Assembly: GCA_025359985.1 (NCBI GenBank)
Contig: JANYDB010000018.1
Location: 1-64,000, forward strand
Length of the DNA: 64,000 nucleotides
DNA from: Burkholderiales bacterium
GTDB taxonomy: Bacteria > Pseudomonadota > Gammaproteobacteria > Burkholderiales > Usitatibacteraceae
Reading direction: 5' to 3'
The notes beneath the pieces are model-generated. The model did no database searches, was not told where the DNA came from, and saw only the letters and a list, made by a program, of their open reading frames with translations. The position numbers and the translations under genes were made by a program. This document shows, one piece after another, positions 21,142-30,904 of the stretch. Positions within the stretch are counted from its first letter, which is position 1. Every line of letters starts with the position of its first letter.

Positions 21142-21795
21142 CTACACAGGCGCTGTTTTGACCGATTTAGCCACTAGATAAACCTCACGGCTTTCATCCC
21201 GCGAAGCATCCGGCTTTTTGGCAGACACATGCTGAAAATGAGACCGTAGCAGTTTTATAAACGGCTCAAAACCTTCACCCTGAAAAACTTTGACGATAAA
21301 GACGCCGTTTGGTTGCAAAAACTTGATCGCAAACTCCATTGCTAATTCACCCAGCGCAAACAGGCGAGCCTGATCGGTTAAGGGAATACCCGTCATGTTG
21401 GGCGACATATCTGACATTACAAGATCAACCGGCTTATTTTCCAGTTCCGCAATCACGGCCTGTAACCCGGCTTCATCCGAAAAATCAGCCTCAATAAAGA
21501 TCACGCCGGGAATAGCTTCCATCGGCAATAAATCGATGGCAACTACTTTGCCGGTATTGCCTTTACCCGTGCCACGACCCACCTTTTTGATCGCCAATTG
21601 TGACCAACCGCCTGGTGCCGAGCCCAAATCCACGACGACGGCACCGGGCTTTAAATAGCCGTGCTTAGCATCTATTTCGAGTAATTTGTAAACGGCGCGC
21701 GAACGATAACCCTCGCCATGCGCCTTCTTTACGTAAGGGTCATTCAAATGTCGCTGAACCCAATCACGACTGTTTTTAGGACGGGCGTTAGCCAT
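21142..21795 (-). CDS. rlmE: 23S rRNA (uridine-2'-O)-methyltransferase RlmE/FtsJ
   Basis: DPYVKKAHGEGYRSRAVYKLLEID...VVVDLGSAPGGWSQ...DLVMSDMSPNMTG. Confidence 0.96.
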   Translation of the reverse strand: MANARPKNSRDWVQRHLNDPYVKKAHGEGYRSRAVYKLLEIDAKHGYLKPGAVVVDLGSAPGGWSQLAIKKVGRGTGKGNTGKVVAIDLLPMEAIPGVIFIEADFSDEAGLQAVIAELENKPVDLVMSDMSPNMTGIPLTDQARLFALGELAMEFAIKFLQPNGVFIVKVFQGEGFEPFIKLLRSHFQHVSAKKPDASRDESREVYLVAKSVKTAPV

Positions 21796-21813
21796 AGCCT
21801 TTATAATCCGTTT

Positions 21814-22215
21814 ATGAAAATCATATTATCCCCTACCGAGCGTCGAGCGCTCCGCGCAACTGCGCATTCTCTTAGTCCTGTTGTCATGATTGGCAATGAC
21901 GGACTTACCTCAACCGTTATCGCCGAAATTGAGCGCTCTCTCATGGCGCATGAGCTGATAAAAATCCGTGTGTTTAACGATGATCGTGCACAGCGTGAAG
22001 TCTGGCTCAATGAAATTTGCGATCAGTTATCTGCTGCATCCGTGCAGCATATCGGCAAACTGCTCGTCATATGGCGTAAAAGCGAAGAAAAAACCAAACT
22101 TGCCGCCCAAAAAGCCAGCCGCCCCAAGCCGCCGCGCTTGACCAAACGCGAGGAGGAAGCCCGTGCCAGTGGCCAAAAACCTTCACCGCGTCGACGGGTA
22201 ATGCGTAAGGCGTAG
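21814..22215 (+). CDS. YhbY-family (CRM domain) RNA-binding protein
   Basis: MKIILSPTERRALRATAHSLSPVVMIGNDGLTSTVIAEIERSLMAHELIKIRV; start trimmed from the 21718 ORF. Confidence 0.92.
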   Translation: MKIILSPTERRALRATAHSLSPVVMIGNDGLTSTVIAEIERSLMAHELIKIRVFNDDRAQREVWLNEICDQLSAASVQHIGKLLVIWRKSEEKTKLAAQKASRPKPPRLTKREEEARASGQKPSPRRRVMRKA

Positions 22216-22363
22216 TTTACGCGCCGTCTTTTTAGCGATTAAACTCAAGCATTGGTGGAGTTTTTGAAGGCTTTTTACCTTACGACCCGCCACAACGCTA
22301 GAGTTTATAAAATTTATCGACAACTACTCGTTTACCTACACAGCGATCCAAGTTTAATAACAG

Positions 22364-23965
22364 TCAGGTTTTGGTGGTTTGCAATTGCCTGACAGTACCC
22401 CAAGCCATAGCCGCCAACACTGCAACACCCAGCAACAGTACGCCCCATAAAATATAATTTTTTCGCTCAGTGGCCGGGCTTGCGCCCACTTGCGCCAAAC
22501 GCTCAGGGTAAAACCTGGCGGGTTCGATCATCATCAGCGGTAATTGTTCGATCTTTAGTGCGCTCGCTTCGGGCACGATGGTTTGAATCGGCAATGCCAC
22601 ACTCGGCGCATCAAAATAGCCGACCGCCACTCGCATTTCATCTGAAGGTTTGACCGCCGCAATGATTTCTTGGCCGTCATACTCAATCGCCGCCGCGACC
22701 AAATTGGCCGCGATATTTGCGGAGCTGGACGGCACTTCAATTCTCAATTGCCGCACTGAAACGCCATTGAGGCGCAGCGGCGCGTTCGTCGTGATGGTTT
22801 GCTTGCCCGCCACAGGGCCTGCGGTTTCGAGCCGGAACAACACCGTTTCACCGATGCGTCGCCATGTTTGTTTATCGTTGTCACGACCAAGCACGACTAT
22901 CGGCAGCAGCGTGCCCGTTTGCTCGGTAGTGAGCATCAGTGCGCGTAACCGCAGCGGAGAGCCAAGCTGCCACATAAGCGCATGCGGGGTGAAAACAGTT
23001 GCAGTTCCCAAATTACGTTTTGGCTGTGCAATCGGCATGCGGCTGGCTGATTCCGTGGTCATCGTGGCGCCGCGAATGACGACGGCGCTCTGATTTTTTT
23101 GCGGCAGCCCTATTGGCCATGTCACGCGCAGGTATCGACCCATAATAGCGATACCGGTGCGCGCGGTTGTCCCCAGCCGCAGCTCGACCGTTGTAAGCGC
23201 CAGCGCGCCTGCGTTGCTCGCATCTCCCTTGATACCTCCTTTAGCATGTCCCGTGGCATCCTTCGCATCCGCCACACCCCCATAACCAACACCGCCCGCA
23301 TAGCTGAATCGATAAACGGATTGAGCGCTGGCAATCACCTCCCAGTTTAAAAAATCGCGGGTAGCCTCAATGGTAATGGGAATCACCTGATTCGCCGGTA
23401 AATCCATATCAAATTCGATACTGGTGATCTGGCCCTCAATGGCTCGAGTATCGAACAACACACCGACCGTTGTGCTCTCGGTAGTGATAGTCGTAGCGGT
23501 AGCGGCGGCACGGTTGGCTTTAGAATTGGCCGGCAGAACGGTCCGATCAATCAGCACATTCATTTCATCGCCGCGGCTTTCAATCCGCACGGTCGCGCTG
23601 CCTGCAGCCACTAATTTGCCGCTATCACGAATCGGGAAAGCTTTGAGGGTGACCTTGGCAGCGGTGGTTGAAGTGAATTCAGCCGCGCTTGAACGCAATG
23701 CGAACGGTACTGGCTCGCCGCCGCTATTGAACAAACGCAGATCAGCCAAGTCCGGAGTCTGGCTATGCATAATCAAATCAGCCGGCAGCGGAATACGCTG
23801 CAGCGACCCGCCATTTGGCAACGGCTGTATACGCATAGTTGCAGCCATATCATCCAGTGCAAGCTGTTGGGGTGGTCGAATACTTTGCGATTCCGCCTTC
23901 ATTGCGAATAACGCAAAGCACATGGCAAGCCCTGCACCGAGCAAAAGAACTAAATATTTTTTCAT
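22364..23965 (-). CDS. DUF3999 family protein
   Basis: Signal peptide, beta-rich body, C-terminal TM (YILWGVLLLGVAVLAAMAWGTVRQL); 4-bp overlap with the DUF2339 gene. Confidence 0.75.
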   Translation of the reverse strand: MKKYLVLLLGAGLAMCFALFAMKAESQSIRPPQQLALDDMAATMRIQPLPNGGSLQRIPLPADLIMHSQTPDLADLRLFNSGGEPVPFALRSSAAEFTSTTAAKVTLKAFPIRDSGKLVAAGSATVRIESRGDEMNVLIDRTVLPANSKANRAAATATTITTESTTVGVLFDTRAIEGQITSIEFDMDLPANQVIPITIEATRDFLNWEVIASAQSVYRFSYAGGVGYGGVADAKDATGHAKGGIKGDASNAGALALTTVELRLGTTARTGIAIMGRYLRVTWPIGLPQKNQSAVVIRGATMTTESASRMPIAQPKRNLGTATVFTPHALMWQLGSPLRLRALMLTTEQTGTLLPIVVLGRDNDKQTWRRIGETVLFRLETAGPVAGKQTITTNAPLRLNGVSVRQLRIEVPSSSANIAANLVAAAIEYDGQEIIAAVKPSDEMRVAVGYFDAPSVALPIQTIVPEASALKIEQLPLMMIEPARFYPERLAQVGASPATERKNYILWGVLLLGVAVLAAMAWGTVRQLQTTKT

Positions 23966-26900
23966 GATTTGGTTCCCGGACTTGATTCACTGTTTTGATC
24001 ATCTGCCAATGACATCGCAAGCTTGGGCGGCATGGGCGCAAAGAAACCCGCAACCAAAATCAATATTGCTACGCCAATAAATGCCACCACGCGGGTAAAG
24101 CCGCCCACATTTGATATATCGATAAAAAAGAGCTTAGCCACTGTCAAGCCGAGCAATGCTGCGCCTAACATCCATAAGCCACGTTTGACGTTGCGATGCC
24201 CCAACACCATCATCACCAAGCCCATTACGGACCACAGAATCGAATACCCGGTCTGTACAAAAAATGAATTAAATAGCTGGTCTGAATCCCACGGCACCGC
24301 AAAAAAATGATGCGCAATACGCAACCACACGGTGTTGATAAACACGAAGCCGAGAGCCACATATGGAATCCAGATTGAGCGAGAACCCAGTAAGCTGCGG
24401 TCACGGCTTGCCATGCCCAAGCGCCGCATCAGCAGCACCCATGCAACCCCGACCGCGATGGTCAGCGCAACGGTGATCTCGACAGGATTGAGCAAAGGAA
24501 TATACGGCAGCGGCGCGGCATTACCGTCGGACAAAAGCGCCAGTGCAAAGCCGGCCAGCGTCGTACCGATAACCAGTGGTGTCGCTGCAATAAAAATATA
24601 GCTGCGTAAGTAAGAGCGTAGAGGCCAGGCGGAATGTTGGTCAGACTGGCCGTCGTGCGCGTTGGCGGTAGAAGCCGCAACCCACATAATAATTAGCGCA
24701 AGTGCAATCACCGCCGCCACCAACAGAGTTGTTGATGCCCACGCGGTTCTCCACAAATCGGCGTTCGACACCAGACGTGCCAATGCACCGCCAGCCAGCA
24801 CCACTACTATCCACACACTCACGGCATGCGCCAGCGCATACCATTTGCCGGGCGCAGCATCGCCATTTGTGGAATCATCGTTTGCGTACATCACCCAATA
24901 ATGAATAGCCAGTGCAAGCGGCCAGATGATTAAACCAATGCGATTAAATCCGGCATTCAGATCCGTCGTGGATTGGGCTGCAAATAGCGCCAGTAGCGGC
25001 ATGATGATGAACGCGATCGCCCGCGCCGCTTGCCACGCCAAGCGTCTGCCAACGATAAAGCTGACTGTTGCACTGAGCAAAATAACAATCATGATCGCAA
25101 GTGCCTGATGCGCGTCATCGACCAGCCGGTGATAAAAATTATGCTGCAGCGCATCGCCACCGGCGAAAACAGACGGAAAAGTTCGCGTCAACTCATTTGA
25201 CACGCCAGCACACCACAACACAAACGCATACCAATAAGCAGGAGCTGCAAGCCATCGCTCCACCGCCTGATAGCCGCGCTGCAAACCGGAAATCGGGTCT
25301 GCGTTGTCAGAACTATTACTTCCGCGCCGCAGCACCCATGCAATCACTGCGGCACCCAACGCCAACAATAACAAACCCATAAATTGAGTGTTTAAAAAGA
25401 ACTGGGTTACGGGCGTCGGACGCTCCCACGCACTACCAGAGATGCCGAGCAGGAACGTGATTAATGCCACCGGTTGCAGCGCCAATCCAAACGCACGGGC
25501 CAGCCATCGCTGCTGGCGCAAACCAACCCAGACAATCGCCGCACCTTCAATCGCCCATGCTGCCGCGGTGACCTCGGCTCCGAAGGCGAGCGGAATCGCC
25601 AATGTCGCAAAACCCACTCCAATCGCGAGCAAACTTTCACCGGCAAGGCGAGGCGATGTAAATTTCATCACATGAGTGGTGTCATGATTTGCCAAACGGC
25701 TCGCCGCCCCGCGTCTGGCAAGAGCTGATTGCCAAAGTGCCAAGCCCAGATAAACACCTCCCGTCATGACTGCGGCAAACGCGCTCGCATAGGGGATAAC
25801 GCGTACCATCGCGGCCTGCATGCCAAAACCAACCAGGGCCATGCCAAAGACTAAAGTGCCATCAACATAACCGGCACCGCGCTTATCTTGCAGCAGCGCA
25901 GGACGATTGGCGTAGATCAGCGCAATGGCTAAATAAATAACCCAGCCGAAAATCAAAAATGCCTGGCAGCTGGCGTAATGAATCACCTCGTAATGATCGC
26001 GCGCCCATAATCCGGCAATGCCAAAGGTTAGAACAAAACTGCTCACGCTCAGCAATCGCCAGGTCTTGAACCACGCGATCGCCAGCACCGCGATATTCAG
26101 GAGCGCATAGTACGAAAAAAGAGCGATATGACTGCCGCCGCCAGTTGAGAGCAGCACCGGGACTAAAAAGCCTCCCGTGAATCCGATGATCGCCATCGCG
26201 CGCGAATTTTGCAATAACGCCAACGCTGTCGATAGCGCACAAACCACCCCCATGACCGCAAAGGCGAAGCCAGGATCAAGCAGGTGATAGAGCTTGAACG
26301 CAGCGAAAGTGGTCAAGTACAGCACTGCAACACCTGCCCCCTGCAATGTCAGCGCATAGCCCGGTTTGGCGGCTCTGGTGCGCCAGCCAAATATCAGCAA
26401 CGCCACACCAGCCGAACCGATGCCAGCCAGACGCACCTCGATCGGAATCAGCGCGTTATCAACTGCGTATTTAGCCAAAAACAAAAGCCCCAGAAACAGC
26501 ACTACGATACCGATACGCACCACTGTATTGCCACCGAATAACCAATTTTTAGCGGCGGCGAACCCCAGCTCGATAACCGACGGCTCGCTTGGCGGCGGCA
26601 AGCTTGCCACTCTTTCCGGCGGCGGGCGCACTCGGGCTGATGACGGCGCTACGACCGATTCCGGTGAAGCCATAAAGTCGGATTTTAGTGGAGATGTTTG
26701 CGCATCAAGCACAGCCGCGGTCGTAGTCATCGCGGCTGCTGGTTGCTGCTCACTGGGGGGCGTGTCCTGGAATGATTGGGGCGAGGCGGAAGAAGTAAGT
26801 TCCTTCGTTGCGTGCTGCGCTATTTTTTGTTTACGCGCCTCCTCTGCCTCCCATGCCACAGCGAGCGCACGCTGCGCATCAGCGACTGCACCCTTGAGCT

Positions 26901-27036
26901 TTGATTTAATAATGAGGTGCAGGCTGAGGCCCGCAAAAAAACCAAAAAAACCGCCCCCCATTGCGCTTAAAAACTCATCACGGCCCAGTAGCCCGCCAAA
27001 AAATATGCCCCAAATAACTCCCCATAAAATTAGCAT
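23962..27036 (-). CDS. DUF2339 family multi-TM membrane protein
   Basis: 1024 aa, about 25 hydrophobic segments; SVIELGFAAAKNWLFGGNTVVRIGIVVLFLGLLFLAKYAVDN typical of DUF2339. Confidence 0.88.
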   Translation of the reverse strand: MLILWGVIWGIFFGGLLGRDEFLSAMGGGFFGFFAGLSLHLIIKSKLKGAVADAQRALAVAWEAEEARKQKIAQHATKELTSSASPQSFQDTPPSEQQPAAAMTTTAAVLDAQTSPLKSDFMASPESVVAPSSARVRPPPERVASLPPPSEPSVIELGFAAAKNWLFGGNTVVRIGIVVLFLGLLFLAKYAVDNALIPIEVRLAGIGSAGVALLIFGWRTRAAKPGYALTLQGAGVAVLYLTTFAAFKLYHLLDPGFAFAVMGVVCALSTALALLQNSRAMAIIGFTGGFLVPVLLSTGGGSHIALFSYYALLNIAVLAIAWFKTWRLLSVSSFVLTFGIAGLWARDHYEVIHYASCQAFLIFGWVIYLAIALIYANRPALLQDKRGAGYVDGTLVFGMALVGFGMQAAMVRVIPYASAFAAVMTGGVYLGLALWQSALARRGAASRLANHDTTHVMKFTSPRLAGESLLAIGVGFATLAIPLAFGAEVTAAAWAIEGAAIVWVGLRQQRWLARAFGLALQPVALITFLLGISGSAWERPTPVTQFFLNTQFMGLLLLALGAAVIAWVLRRGSNSSDNADPISGLQRGYQAVERWLAAPAYWYAFVLWCAGVSNELTRTFPSVFAGGDALQHNFYHRLVDDAHQALAIMIVILLSATVSFIVGRRLAWQAARAIAFIIMPLLALFAAQSTTDLNAGFNRIGLIIWPLALAIHYWVMYANDDSTNGDAAPGKWYALAHAVSVWIVVVLAGGALARLVSNADLWRTAWASTTLLVAAVIALALIIMWVAASTANAHDGQSDQHSAWPLRSYLRSYIFIAATPLVIGTTLAGFALALLSDGNAAPLPYIPLLNPVEITVALTIAVGVAWVLLMRRLGMASRDRSLLGSRSIWIPYVALGFVFINTVWLRIAHHFFAVPWDSDQLFNSFFVQTGYSILWSVMGLVMMVLGHRNVKRGLWMLGAALLGLTVAKLFFIDISNVGGFTRVVAFIGVAILILVAGFFAPMPPKLAMSLADDQNSESSPGTKS

Positions 27037-27256
27037 CCGAAGCCCTTGTTATTATTTAGTATTTCAATTATCAGTAATGATAGTCTGGTTCAGTGCTTTA
27101 CTGCATGACAGCTCAATATTGAAAAAAATGAATAGGACGTGGATGCAACACAAGACTGATTGCGCCGCCCATCCCTGATTACATCCACCCGTCACAAATC
27201 AATGGGAACTAGCTAATCGAATGTTTACGATGACATCTTTTACAGGAGGAATCATC

Positions 27257-28219
27257 ATGAAGCCCACTTTCATTAAACGCTCTTTTGCCACTATCGCCAG
27301 CATCACCAACCTTATTGCCATTGCGACATCCCTATCTTTATCTCTATCTCTATCTCTATCCATTGCCTCTGCTGCGCCCTCTGCCATTGATGCACCCACC
27401 GCGTCCATCGTCCCGAGCGTTTACCCATCATTTAAAGTCAGTGTTATAGGCAACGGCCAGCCGATGATTTTAATTCCAGGGCTCGCATCTTCGGGCGAGG
27501 TTTGGGATAGCACGGTCAAGCAATTTTGCGGGCGCGATCGTTATGAATGCCATGTTTTAACCCTCGCCGGGTTTGCCGGTGTGACACCAATTGCGACACC
27601 GTTGCTGCCCACCGTTGTAACGCAACTGGTCGAATACATCGACACTAAAAAACTCAAACGTCCGATCATGGTAGGGCACAGCCTTGGCGGTTTTTTAGCG
27701 CTGCGCATGGCCGCCGATTATCCGGATAAATTCGGACGCCTCATCATCATTGACTCTCTACCTGCACTTGGCGCAGTGCAGATGCCTGACATCACCCCGG
27801 AACAATTAAAAAGCATGGCTGCCAGAATGCTTGCAGGCATGAAAAGTCAGGACAAAGCACTTGCTGCTGAAGGGCAAAAAAAATCCATCTCCAGCATGGT
27901 TACAAAACCAGAAGATGTTGAACGCGTACTTGGCTGGGGCAGTAAATCAGATCCGAACACCGTATTCAGCGCCATGCACGATTTGATTGCCACTGATTTA
28001 CGTCAGGATATTGCGCGCATCAAATCACCCACACTGGTTCTGGGCACCTGGATTGCCTATAAAGATTACGCACCACGATCAGCCATTGAGGCAACTTATA
28101 AATCGCAATACCAAAAACTTAACGGTGTAGTCATTGAAGTGGCCGATAATGCGCGTCATTTCATTATGTACGATGATCCAAAATGGATGTTTGAGCGCAT
28201 GGAAAATTTTTTGAAATGA
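27257..28219 (+). CDS. Alpha/beta hydrolase with signal peptide
   Basis: aggaggaatcatcATG start; GNGQPMILIPGLASSGEVW; MVGHSLGGFLALRMAADYPDKFGRLIIIDSLPALG. Confidence 0.9.
   Translation: MKPTFIKRSFATIASITNLIAIATSLSLSLSLSLSIASAAPSAIDAPTASIVPSVYPSFKVSVIGNGQPMILIPGLASSGEVWDSTVKQFCGRDRYECHVLTLAGFAGVTPIATPLLPTVVTQLVEYIDTKKLKRPIMVGHSLGGFLALRMAADYPDKFGRLIIIDSLPALGAVQMPDITPEQLKSMAARMLAGMKSQDKALAAEGQKKSISSMVTKPEDVERVLGWGSKSDPNTVFSAMHDLIATDLRQDIARIKSPTLVLGTWIAYKDYAPRSAIEATYKSQYQKLNGVVIEVADNARHFIMYDDPKWMFERMENFLK
27332..27361 (+). repeat. Hexanucleotide (CTATCT) tandem repeat, 5 imperfect units
   Basis: ctatct ttatct ctatct ctatct ctatcc; encodes the LSLSLSLSLS signal-peptide core. Confidence 0.9.
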
Positions 28220-28313
28220 TTATCCGATAATCCAACACCGACTGTACAACGACCAAACGACGCCAGCAGCGCGCTTTTATTTAAGTCCGTGCTGCTGGGG
28301 TCCTCAGCCTTTC

Positions 28314-29546
28314 ATGAATATCACGCACATCACAAAATCTGTAACAACACCGACGCCAACACCGGCCCCAGCATCGTCACCCACGTCGGCAAGAACGCAT
28401 GCCGATGAATACTGGAAGTACTGGATTTGTCAGTGCGCGGGCTGGGGAAGTGTTGCGGTACTGTTCACTTTTTCATTCTCGTCATTTTCGCCCAGCAACC
28501 TGGGCGGGCTCGCAACAATCTATGCGTGGTCTGCAATATGTGGCAGCGGCTTATCCCATATCTGGCGAGGCTTTCTTAAACAGCGTGGCTGGCTGACGAT
28601 TCAACATCAACCGCCATGGTGGCGCATCGCCGCTGTGATGTTATTGCTCGGCACCCTGCAAACATTATTGGTCACGCTGGGCTTTGCGGTGATTCGATTG
28701 CCGGGCTCGTTTTCAAGCTGGTCTTGGCTGCCTAGTGCGCTAATAGCGTGGACAACACTGTTTATCATTTGGACTACGATCTATTTTTATGTCGCCTCAG
28801 TTCGCCACACGCGTCAATTTCAGGCGGAAGCGTTGCGGCTGGAAATTTACGCCAAGGATGCCGAGCTGCGTGCCCTGCAGGCGCAAATCAATCCCCATTT
28901 CTTTTTTAACAGCCTCAACAGTGTGCGCGCCCTGATTTATGAGAATCCCAATGCAGCCGCGCAAATGATTGACCAGCTCGCTGGCGTGATGCGCTATGCC
29001 TTGCAATCAGGCGGCGTCAAGATGGTCAAATTGACGCAGGAAATTGAGGCAGTCAATGCTTATCTGGCGATCGAAAAAATCCGGTTCGAGGAACGGTTGC
29101 GGGTCACGGTGCAAATTGAGACAGGACTTGATGAGGTGTTGATTCCACCCATGATTTTGCAAGCCTTGGTGGAGAATGCGGTCAAATATGGTGTGGAGCG
29201 CAGCGCCACCGGCAGTGATTTACGCATCAGGATTTCGCGGCTTACTGGCATGATTCATATCGAGGTGGCCAATACTGGTTTGATTGCGCAATTCGGTGCG
29301 TCATGCATTGCGCCCGTAGCCGATTCCACTCGGCTTGGTTTGGACAATACCCGTAAACGTCTAGCACTTATGATGGGGGCCGAGGCTACGGTTGAGCTGC
29401 GTGAAGAGCTGATCGAAAAAGATCGCTGGGTGCTTGCGGTGATTATGCTGCCTGATGTGCTGATCAAGACTAATATGACGCGCGATGTAAAACGCGACGT
29501 GGCACCCTATTTGGCATCCGATGTGACCACAGAAAAAATGACTTAA
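28314..29546 (+). CDS. LytS/YehU-type sensor histidine kinase
   Basis: QAQINPHFFFNSLNSVRALIYENP; LIPPMILQALVENAVKYGV; DNTRKRLALMMG. Confidence 0.92.
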   Translation: MNITHITKSVTTPTPTPAPASSPTSARTHADEYWKYWICQCAGWGSVAVLFTFSFSSFSPSNLGGLATIYAWSAICGSGLSHIWRGFLKQRGWLTIQHQPPWWRIAAVMLLLGTLQTLLVTLGFAVIRLPGSFSSWSWLPSALIAWTTLFIIWTTIYFYVASVRHTRQFQAEALRLEIYAKDAELRALQAQINPHFFFNSLNSVRALIYENPNAAAQMIDQLAGVMRYALQSGGVKMVKLTQEIEAVNAYLAIEKIRFEERLRVTVQIETGLDEVLIPPMILQALVENAVKYGVERSATGSDLRIRISRLTGMIHIEVANTGLIAQFGASCIAPVADSTRLGLDNTRKRLALMMGAEATVELREELIEKDRWVLAVIMLPDVLIKTNMTRDVKRDVAPYLASDVTTEKMT

Positions 29547-29551
29547 AAGCC

Positions 29552-30277
29552 ATGATTCGCGCCATTATTATTGATGATGAGCGGCTGGCACGGGCTGAGC
29601 TTCGGCGTCTGCTGTTAGCGCATACCGAAATCGAAATCGTCGGCGAGGCAGCCCATATTGATGACGCGCTGCAACTTATTGAAGCATTGCAGCCGAACCT
29701 GATTTTTCTCGATGTACAAATGCCGGGAGGCAATGGATTTGATCTGCTGGCGCGGCTGGATACAGCGCCGGAGGTCATATTTACCACAGCCTTTGATGCT
29801 TATGCGCTAAAGGCTTTTGAAGTTAATGCGCTCGACTATCTGCAAAAACCGATTGAGTCCAAACGCCTTGCTGCGGCGCTGGATCGTGCCCGCCAACGTA
29901 GTCAGCCCCTCGGATTATTGCCGACCGCCATCCTGCATCAAAAACGCGCCGAGCATAAAATTTTTATAAAAGATGGGGACCGCTGCTGGTTTGTCGCTCT
30001 CGTTGACATCATGCTGTTTGAATCTGAGGGCAACTATGCTCGGGTTTATTTTCAGTCGCATCGGCCCCTGATGCTGCGTTCATTAAATCAGTTGGAGACG
30101 CGCCTTGATGCCACCCAGTTTTTTCGCGCCAATCGACGACAAATTATTAATCTGAATTTTATTAATACCGTTTCAGCAGCGGACTCCGGCGGGCTAACCA
30201 TCGTCATGAACAATGAGTTACGGATAGAGCTCTCACGCCGACGCGCCGCAGAATTCAGGGATATTTCCAGCCTGTAA
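29552..30277 (+). CDS. LytTR-family response regulator
   Basis: MIRAIIIDDERLARAELRRLL; LIFLDVQMPGGNGFDLL; C-terminal LytTR FESEGNYARVYF...FRANRRQIINL. Confidence 0.95.
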   Translation: MIRAIIIDDERLARAELRRLLLAHTEIEIVGEAAHIDDALQLIEALQPNLIFLDVQMPGGNGFDLLARLDTAPEVIFTTAFDAYALKAFEVNALDYLQKPIESKRLAAALDRARQRSQPLGLLPTAILHQKRAEHKIFIKDGDRCWFVALVDIMLFESEGNYARVYFQSHRPLMLRSLNQLETRLDATQFFRANRRQIINLNFINTVSAADSGGLTIVMNNELRIELSRRRAAEFRDISSL

Positions 30278-30291
30278 TCACCATGCAAAAA

Positions 30292-30777
30292 TTACAGATA
30301 CTTAACATCCATAATTTCATACTCCTTGACGCCGCCCGGTGCGCGCACCTCAACGACATCACCGGCATACTTGCCGATCATGGCGCGCGAGATAGGCGAT
30401 GAAAACGAAATTTTTCCCTGTTTGATATCCGCTTCATCTTCGCCGACAATTTGGTAAGTTACTTTTTCTCCGGACTCAACTTCCTCGAGATCAACGGTTG
30501 CGGCAAACACCACGCGGCCATCATCATCAAGCAGATGCGGATCAATAATTTGCGCGCTGGAGAGCTTGCTTTCCAGCTCCTGGATACGGCCTTCAATAAA
30601 GCCCTGCTTTTCTTTGGCTGCGTCGTATTCGGCATTTTCAGATAAATCGCCTTGCGCACGCGCTTCCGAAATAGCGTTGATAACGGCAGGGCGATCAACC
30701 GATTTCAAACGCTGCAATTCAGCCTTCAAGGCATTGGCACCGATAACGGTAAGAGGAACTTTTGCGAGACTGCTCAT
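30292..30777 (-). CDS. greA: Transcription elongation factor GreA
   Basis: [25 protein letters not shown]...[27 protein letters not shown]. Confidence 0.97.
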   Translation of the reverse strand: MSSLAKVPLTVIGANALKAELQRLKSVDRPAVINAISEARAQGDLSENAEYDAAKEKQGFIEGRIQELESKLSSAQIIDPHLLDDDGRVVFAATVDLEEVESGEKVTYQIVGEDEADIKQGKISFSSPISRAMIGKYAGDVVEVRAPGGVKEYEIMDVKYL

Positions 30778-30904
30778 GTTATTTTCCTGAAAAAATAGGG
30801 CCGGGCACGAACAGCGCACCCTTTTGTAAAATCGCTTGGTGACATGGAAATGATGTTGCTTAATTTAGAAAATTTTACTTTCGCTTTTATCTTTACCCGT
30901 AGCT

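Noticed and set aside
24023-27178. Long plus-strand ORFs opposite the DUF2339 gene (up to 270 aa)
   Set aside because: High-GC antisense frames of a polytopic membrane protein; Ser/Ala/Thr-rich with no family motif.
27199-27408. Minus-strand ORF with DRDRDRDKDRD repeat
   Set aside because: Purely the reverse complement of the hexamer repeat in the hydrolase signal peptide.
28263-28298. ccagcagc/gctgctgg hairpin between hydrolase and histidine kinase genes
   Set aside because: 8-bp stem with 20-nt loop and no T-run; could be chance.
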